The notes below the pieces were generated by a model that was not told the DNA's origin, did not search any database, and was given only the letters and a program-made list of their open reading frames with translations. Of a stretch of DNA of 64,000 bases, positions 57,243 to 64,000 are shown piece after piece (position 1 is the first letter of the stretch; each line of letters begins with the position of its first letter). The DNA is from Pseudoscleropodium purum (taxonomy: Eukaryota > Streptophyta > Bryopsida > Hypnales > Brachytheciaceae), in assembly GCA_963969395.1 (NCBI GenBank), contig OZ017795.1:40591063-40655062 (forward strand), in the 5' to 3' direction. The translations under genes were made by a program, and so were the position numbers.

Positions 57243-60200
57243 ATGGAGTTCTGTGTGCGGATGCAAGTGCATTCGACGTGCTACCTTGGGAATGTCGCCG
57301 GGAGTGTGCGCGCTTCGGTGTTGTGGTTGGGTCCTCCCAAGCAATTTGCGCTTAGTGTGGGCAGTAGCCGTGTCGCGAGGACGACGACCTTCACTCCCTC
57401 TTTCTGTTGTGCGTCTTCGAAGAGTTTCTCGCCAGTGATTCTTCACAAGCCATTCTTCAATTCTCGCTCAACAGAGGCTGTGCCGAATTCTGAACAAGGA
57501 GGTAATGGTAATGGTAGTGGTGGTGGTCGTGGTGGTGGTGGTGGAGGAGGAGATGGTGATGGCGGTGGAGGTAATGGCGGCGATGGTTGTGAACCAGAAC
57601 CCCGTGAGAATCACAATGTGTTCGCTATTGCTCTGGCAGGGGTTGCCTTCTTCTTGCTCCAACAACAAGCCGCTCTTGCGCTATCGGGCCGCTCAAGAAG
57701 TGGTAAGTTTTCACAAGCACCTCACTTGTTTTTTCTTGGCATGTCCTTCTAAGCTTTAAATATCATGGAATTTATTCCTAAAAATTATACTGGTTTTTTG
57801 GTGTGTCCTTCCAAGCTTTACATATCATGGAATGTGTTCTTAATAACTATTCTGCTTTTTTGATATGTGCTTCCAAGCTTTACATATCATGGAAATTTTT
57901 TCTTAAAACTACACTGGTTTTTTCGAATGTGTTCAATCTGTTGTGCCTTCATTTGACGTGTGCCGGGCAAAACCTTTGTGTGCACAGGGATTTGGGAAGT
58001 GAAAGGCGGCCGGTGGAAGTACCTGGTGCCCCACCCGGAGCGAGATGAGTATGTGGTGGCGGCCGTGAAGAACAGCGAAGAGGAAGCGCTGGCGTATGAG
58101 GAAGAGCTGAAGGTGAATGGGGAAGCTAACGGAGGCGCTAGACCACAACAACGACACCATGTGCAGCTGGGGTTGGAGAGCGTTGTGGCACAGTTTGTAG
58201 AGCTTGGAAAACAGTTGCTGTTGCCTGATGGTTACCCGCAGAGCGTGACGGACGATTACATGGAATATACGCTCTGGCGCATGGGTCAAGTCATTGCTAG
58301 CCAGATCAGTGGCGTTCTGACCACTCAGGTCTCATTGCTAAACCCTGAACCCTAATTATTTAAGTCCTGCTATTTCTTCTTGTTTGTGTTCTAATTCAAC
58401 GTTAACTTTGGCTAGAATTCGAGCATATCCATGAAGCGCATGTGTTTTTCACCCAATTGCAAGCTTGCTGAATACAACAGCCGTTTGATATTCAATTTTT
58501 GTTTTCCATTGCTGGATTTGTGAGTTTAGATAATGGTTGTGTGTTTTTGCTTTTGCAAGTGTTTCCCACCTAGACGATGACATAAGAGCTGTACCTAATT
58601 ATTCAAATTCTGCAATTCTCTTTGTCTGTATTCTGATGCAATGTCGAGAATTTGAGCATATCCACGAAGTGCATGTGTTCTTCACCCGATTGCAAGTGTA
58701 CTGAATACAATACGATTTTGATCTCCGGTTGTTTTCCATTGCTAGTTTTTTGGGTATAGTGAAGTGCTTGAATTTTTGTTTGCTTTTGCAGGCTTTGCTG
58801 TATGCGGTAGGGTTAGGGAAGGGCGCTATTCCAACAGCAGCTGCAGTGAACTGGGTGCTGCGGGATGGCATTGGTTATTTGAGCAAGATAGTGCTTTCCA
58901 AGTATGGCCGGCATTTCGATGTTCACCCCAAAGGATGGAGGCTTGTGTCTGATGTGATCGAGAATATGTCATACGGCTTGGAGCTCATGACACCCACGTT
59001 TCCCCATCTCTTCGTGTACCTGGCAGCAGCTGCTGGGGCGGGTCGCTCTGCTGCTGGGCTCATTCAGGTATGGAATATGTCCCTTGGAATTGAAATTTGG
59101 AGTTTGGAATTTGGGTCATTTTGAAGTTGTTATACCTGGATGAAGAGGGTGAAGAGAAAACAAAGAAAAGTGAATGTTTTTAGCGGTGAGGGCTACAATA
59201 TGGTTTTCAGTAAAATTAGACTATTTCGAGAAATTTCTCACATCACAGGTAGATTGATCAAAAGTTGTCGAGATAAGTACGACGTAGGTTTATGGAGAGA
59301 CCTTTAATGATTCATGGGCAGACCCTATCACCCAAGCTTCTTATGTCGCTTTTACAAAATTTAATTTCCAATACTTCAATGAATGGATATGTCTCGACAT
59401 GACTGACCTACTTAATTGCCATCCCTCCATTGAAAACCTCCGTACGATCGACGTCCAAATATCACTGCAAAGTGAAGTTTTATTCTATCTTTGATGGTAT
59501 TCTAATCATATCTAATTGGTTTGCACAGGCTGCAACTAAGAGTTGTTTCAATGCCGGCATGGCCGCGAATCGAAACTTTGCTGAGGTAAGTGCCTCTCAC
59601 TGAGAGGTTTATCATTTTTTTTGTTATTTCTGTAGATTTGCGTTTGTTTGCGTATTTTGAGAGAGTAATACTGCGAATGGAACGGCGAGGTTGAGATTTA
59701 TTTGGTCGAAGTTGCGAATGTTACATCTTAATAAGGTGTTCGCACTTTTGGTTCTGTTTTCACACAGGTGATAGCCAAGGGAGAGGCCCAAGGCATGGTG
59801 AGCAAGTCCATTGGAATTGCTCTCGGTATCGCAGTGTCTGCCTATGTTGGCAGCACGGGTCCACTCCTTGTGTCCACGTTTTTTGGAGTAACGGCACTTC
59901 ATGTGTTTTGCAATCTCAAGTCATATCAGGCGGTGCAGTTGCGAACTTTGAATCCATACCGTGCAAGTAAGTAAAATCTTGAGCCTTACGCTGCGTTGTC
60001 TGGAATGTCTGAATGCCCCTATTTGATGATGGTTATATCTATGCATATTTTTTCATCATTGCTTGGCAGTAAGTAGCTCAATGTTTTCGGTAGAAATGTG
60101 ATTGAAATGTTACAAAAAATTCTTTTTGGTATAATCTCAATGGCGATATGATGAATCCAAGAACTTTGGAATGTTTTTTTACCGAGGGTTAAAAGCTTGA

Positions 60201-61702
60201 TGAGGATCTCTGCTAACTTTTGAATTTCTCGAAATCAGGTCTGGTTCTTGCTGAGTATTTCCGAAGTGGGAATGTGGTGTCTGTAAGGGAAGTCAATGGG
60301 GAAGAACCTATATTTCCAAAGGTTTCATTCATCAACGTGAGGCTGCGAGGATCAAAGGTACTTCTTCAAGCTTCATAACATTCCAGAGAACCCTTGTTGA
60401 GCACCTCTAAATTGGCATGTAAAGGAACCCCTCTCTCCTTATTTTGCAAAGTTGAGCTCAGTTGAACAAGTGATTGCTCCTGAAGCCAATGAGCCATTGT
60501 CTTCACATGTGAGACATGTCAGAGCTCTAATCTTGCTATGTTTTGGCATGACTTTGCTCTAAATAACTCTGAGATGGCACTATTCTTAAGAGTTCTCATG
60601 CCACTACTACTCAAGAATATTAGGTCATTGGTTAGTGAGTTGTCTATAATTGCGTGACGCAATGATGGAAGGGTGATATTCTCAACGATTTATCGTAAGC
60701 TCTACACATGTTTCTCTTTTGTTATAGGGAGAAGGAATTTCACTGTCAGAGGAATCAAAGGCTGTGGCAGGCTCGATAGAAGACCACCTTGTGTTGGGGG
60801 CCACATTTGGAGCTGCAGTCAAGACTCGTGACGAAGCAGATGCTTTACTTGATATTTACAAAAGTGAACGCTATCTCTTAGCACAGCACGACGATCGCCT
60901 TCTGGTATGATCTACCTATCATTATCTACTCCTGTGCATTACAAAACACCCAGCCCCTCCATGCTTTATGTATATGTAGTTAAGTATTGTATGTAAGTGG
61001 GGTGTGTTTTCGTAACTGAATGGTCGGATGTTCATGAATTAACTGCTTCTAATTGTGATCCTTACTCAATAGAAACACCTAGAGTTTCTCACCTTTAAAT
61101 TGCATGGTCTCGACATGAAAGCCTAGGGTCGACTTAGGGTGATTTTAGAGTTGGCACTTTGTTTTCTTCATATTTTATTCTTACAGCGTTCAAAATACAC
61201 ATTCTAGGATGCGTAGCAATTGCCAACAAGACAACAGAAATATAGGCAGTCTAATATTAGGAACCATGCTGAAGTGCTTATTTGAATGCTTGTAGGCTTA
61301 CATATCTTAAGTGTTTCCCATGAGAATTAGCTGCTTCTACGATCTTTTTTTTGACGTAGTCCTGTGCACTACACACCCCTTCATGCCTGTGAACTGTGGC
61401 TTTGTTTGCAGGTTGTCTTGAAGGAGGGTGCTACACCACGTGACATGCTGCGAGCCATGATGCAAGCCGTATACCTCGATTACTTGAAGGGGACAGGGTT
61501 TACATCCCAACGCAACCTTGTGCATGACTCAGGAAATGGAGGTGTGCTTCGGGTTTCACACGATTTCATGGCACAGCATTTTGAGCAAGTTCAACAAGAC
61601 ATTGGAGCTGCTGGTTGGATCTGCGAGGGTTTAATAGCTCGGCCTGCACCAAACCGGCTGCTTGAGAGCGTCCAAGCTTCCTCCTCTGCGGTTGCTTCAT
61701 AA
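57243..61702 (+). CDS. ROOT UV-B SENSITIVE (RUS, DUF647) family protein, plastid-targeted
   Basis: Eight coding exons: 57243-57702, 57988-58328, 58792-59067, 59529-59585, 59768-59966, 60239-60357, 60728-60904, 61412-61702; 639 residues, all phases consistent. The N-terminus is basic and Ser-rich (transit-peptide-like). A Gly-rich stretch (about 86-113) follows, then a hydrophobic segment (about 127-147) ending [11 protein letters not shown]. The DUF647 core includes [45 protein letters not shown] and [12 protein letters not shown]. The C-terminal region has [23 protein letters not shown] proteins act in UV-B response, auxin transport and vitamin B6-related pathways; the biochemistry is not settled. 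The plastid prediction and Gly-rich segment fit RUS1, but the paralogue is not certain. Introns 1 and 2 contain tandem duplications. Confidence 0.9.
57738..57930. repeat. Three-copy tandem repeat (~61-65 bp) in RUS intron 1
   Basis: Units begin near 57740, 57805 and 57866, each with TGTCCTTCCAAGCTTTACAT and ATCATGGAA, followed by an ACTGGTTTTTT-like end. Noncoding. Confidence 0.8.
58353..58791. repeat. Two-copy direct duplication of the acceptor side of RUS intron 2
   Basis: Copies at about 58353-58560 and 58595-58791 share GAGCATATCCA, GCATGTGTT, TTCACCC, TTGCAAG and TTTTCCATTGCT blocks. The second copy ends in the used acceptor TTGCTTTTGCAG. The first ends TTGCTTTTGCAAG, an acceptor-like site with the AG displaced. 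Confidence 0.75.
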
Positions 61703-62662
61703 CTCTTATTCACCCATTGCACATTTCTACACTCTGATCTCTTTAATCTGATATGAAAATCAAAATGACTATAACATAGTTTGAACGTGTATGACAAGTT
61801 TGTTACAATCAATGATAGTGCAACAAGTATGTGGGATATTCCAGATTGTCATTTTTGAGGTCATATTAAAGAGGTCTGAGTGGGTTAGTTTTTACATTCT
61901 TTAGTGGGTGAAATTTTCCCAAAGCTTGCAATGACAGCTTATATGAGCACAAGCTGCTCCCATCTTGTATTTACACAAGAATATTCTCCATCTTTTGGTG
62001 ACTCCACTAGGGAGGCACCCCATTGAGCTGATGAGTAATAGATCAGCCACCCGAAATGCTTTTGGCGAATACGATCATCTCTGTTATTCAGAAGATCATT
62101 GTGTCTCCGGTTTTGGATATGCTTTCTTCATTCGCATGCTATTTCAGATTTTTTGCAAGGCACATTTTTGGCGTGGAAGAAGAGGAAGGTTTCTGAGAGC
62201 TATCCAGTTGAGAGCATTTGAACTGAGCTGGTGGTCTTGTGCTTGAATAGGTTTAGTGTGAGGTAAACTGGGAATATTTATTTTCATCACTTCACTTGCA
62301 TATTCAACAAGACTAAGGTATGTTCCCACTTGGAGTTTGCTAAATCCTGGTTTAGAAGATAAAGCCTCCACGAAATATGGAGAGATCCAGTTCGCACAGC
62401 AAATAATGCATTTTTCATTGGACACTTTTTGTCCTCCGCAGCATTGCAAATTTAATACTTCTACAACTAATTTCGCCTTTGCATACTCAGAATAGCTACA
62501 ATAAATAGCAACAAGGTTATTCTGAAGCAAACTCCCAGCTTCACAGAAGTCGAGTAATTAATCATCCAGGAAAACAATCAAGCCCAGCAACAATAGTGAA
62601 ACGCTCATGAATGAAAACCTCTAAGAATTTCCTAAACAGAAAGAAAATTTCCATCGCCGTTT
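61703..62662. other. Convergent 3' region between RUS and kinase genes
   Basis: No gene recognised. It is probably the 3' UTRs of the two convergent genes. Short frames on both strands lack recognisable motifs. Confidence 0.5.
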
Positions 62663-64000
62663 CTATAAGGGCGGAGAATCGGTCTCCTGCTCTTGCAAGG
62701 GCACAGAAGCGGTCTGCAGCTCCTGTAAGGGCAGAGAATGGCCCTGCAGCCTCTGCAAACGTGTACAAATTTGCTCAAAATCTGGCCTGACTTCAGGAGC
62801 ATGATCCCAACATTCACCTATGAGCTTCCGGAGATCACTCGGTAAGGACACTGGAAGCAGAGGTCCTTCGCCTTCATCTACTACGTATTTTCTAACGTCA
62901 CTGATTTCCGTGTAAGGCATTGCCCCGGTCAGGATTTCAACGCAGACCATGGCGAAACTGTACACGTCGGCTTTGGCGGAGTATATGTTTTTACCATGGC
63001 CACTGGACAAAAGAACCTCTGGTGCCATCCACATCAGAGTACCGACCTTGCCATTGAACGACTTGGTGTTCACCGCATCGTTAGCTGAGTCATCATCATC
63101 AAATTTAAAAATTTGCTGTGAGACACCAAAATCGGAAATCCTCACCTCGAGCAGGGCAGTGGGACCTTTCAGTAACACGTTCATGGACTTGAGATCTCCA
63201 TGGAAAAACCCTCGACTGTGCAGATATTTCATCCCGGTGGCGATCTTGTGCATGACGTCCACTGCTTTGCTTAACTGCAAGGGACCTTCACGTAGCAGCA
63301 AGCGCAAGTCGCCGTTGAGCAGCTCCATGACAATCATCGGGCGGCCCTCGAGATCCCCATTGCCAACACAAAATCCATATAGATCCACTATGTTGGGATG
63401 TCGGAGCTTCATTAGTTTCCCCACTTCGGCTCTCAAACCGTTCACATCACCCCTTTGCAGAATCTTTACAGCACAATCCACCTCCAACAATTGGCCTTTC
63501 TTCACTTCCGCACTGCCTCCAGACCCAAGTCGTTCACCAAGCTTGATATGGGATGACTTGATGCGCAGAAATCGTGGCAGTTCTTCAAATTTTGTTGAGG
63601 CTGTGAGCGCTGGTTTTTCATCTTGGAGAGATTCCGAGGCTATATCCAGTGAGAGAATCTTCGATGATCTCGCCTCCTGTGTAAGACTTCTTGTGTTGCT
63701 GGTTTCCAGTCTCGTGGATTTGACCTTAGCCAACATGTCCTTCTTGTCTCTGTCTGCATCTATCCCTAAAATCATCACTCGGTCACTTTCGGCCAGCAAT
63801 AACAGAGGCGTTCCCAAGTATCCCAACTGCATAAAACGATGCGGCTTGGTTTCTGGAACCTTCTCCTCAAGAAATTCACGAATCGACTGAATGCAGGCTT
63901 CCAACTCCAAATGAATTGCTTCGAAGGAGCCTTGATTGAGCCCTCCAGTCATCACAATTGTATGCCAATCATCTTTCGTGTACTTGCTGAGAAGAACTTG
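62663..64000 (-). CDS. TKL-type Ser/Thr protein kinase, 5' end beyond the window
   Basis: The frame is open from the right edge (64000) to TAG at 62663-62665, so the true start is probably outside. The first ATG in view is at 63952. Counting from the codon before it as residue 1, a 130-residue N-terminal region precedes a kinase domain of about residues 138-402. Its motifs are LGSGGSAEVKKG (Gly loop), CAVKIL (Lys164), FFHGDLKSMNVLL (HGD254 in place of HRD), SDFG (Asp275) and MWMAPEVL. Catalytic Lys, Asp and DFG are present, so it is likely active; the HGD makes it a non-RD kinase. The ending PDFEQICTRLQRL is typical of the TKL family in mosses. The C-terminal tail has short repeats (LPLQELQTA, VPLQEQETD) from an imperfect ~36-bp DNA repeat. 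The substrate is unknown. Confidence 0.85.
   Translation of the reverse strand, partial: QVLLSKYTKDDWHTIVMTGGLNQGSFEAIHLELEACIQSIREFLEEKVPETKPHRFMQLGYLGTPLLLLAESDRVMILGIDADRDKKDMLAKVKSTRLETSNTRSLTQEARSSKILSLDIASESLQDEKPALTASTKFEELPRFLRIKSSHIKLGERLGSGGSAEVKKGQLLEVDCAVKILQRGDVNGLRAEVGKLMKLRHPNIVDLYGFCVGNGDLEGRPMIVMELLNGDLRLLLREGPLQLSKAVDVMHKIATGMKYLHSRGFFHGDLKSMNVLLKGPTALLEVRISDFGVSQQIFKFDDDDSANDAVNTKSFNGKVGTLMWMAPEVLLSSGHGKNIYSAKADVYSFAMVCVEILTGAMPYTEISDVRKYVVDEGEGPLLPVSLPSDLRKLIGECWDHAPEVRPDFEQICTRLQRLQGHSLPLQELQTASVPLQEQETDSPPL

Noticed and set aside
62949..63890. Long plus-strand open frame (313 codons) opposite the kinase
   Set aside because: It is the antisense shadow of the conserved kinase domain and has no recognisable motifs of its own.

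Overview
The window looks like nuclear DNA of a non-seed land plant, most likely a moss. The evidence is a DYW-type organellar RNA-editing PPR protein, plant-style RLCK and TKL kinases, a plastid RUS/DUF647 protein, many short GT-AG introns, (TTTAGGG)n telobox tracts and very AT-rich gene deserts packed with transposon remains. I infer moss mainly from the style of the proteins and the AT-rich intergenic DNA; the species cannot be read from the sequence.

Layout. At 0.7-1.5 kb lies the first exon of an RLCK-like pseudokinase on the minus strand, running off the left edge. A gene desert fills 3-14.7 kb, with several short elements bounded by TTAA plus CCC-type termini. Positions 14752-19533 (minus) hold a DYW PPR gene whose reading frame joins, through phase-matched introns, to upstream exons coding a transit-peptide-like start and an OSB-type PDF motif. 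It is divergent from ARP2 (19936-25840, plus), which I could resolve into 15 coding exons. A nearly intact Ty1/copia retrotransposon (27647-32735, 5-bp target duplication, LTRs with two differences) sits just upstream of a small CxxC gene that looks broken (33087-33740). A second desert (34-45.7 kb) has a GCTTAAGC-rich tract and two nested TTAA elements carrying a complex tandem array. An EXD2/RRP6L3-like exonuclease gene of 12 coding exons follows (45761-51592, plus), then two more TTAA elements. A small secreted Cys-rich protein gene (54657-56851, minus, with an apparent 1-nt frameshift) is divergent from a RUS-family gene of 8 coding exons (57243-61702, plus). A TKL-type kinase (minus) runs off the right edge.

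How the genes relate. These are ordinary single-copy plant housekeeping and organelle genes, not a pathway cluster. The PPR/PDF protein (organelle RNA editing), the RUS protein (plastid) and the exonuclease (membrane-anchored, perhaps organelle surface) all point to organelle biology, but I see no functional linkage. Two divergent pairs share intergenic promoters of about 400 bp.

The most unusual items are the apparent fusion of an ssDNA-binding-protein PDF motif to a PPR-DYW editing factor; a large group of non-autonomous elements with TTAA target sites and CCC-type termini (piggyBac-like signature); the nested elements at 38.5-41.6 kb; and an extra 5' ORF in the copia element. All exon models come from reading splice signals, phase and protein conservation by eye; no transcript or database evidence was available.
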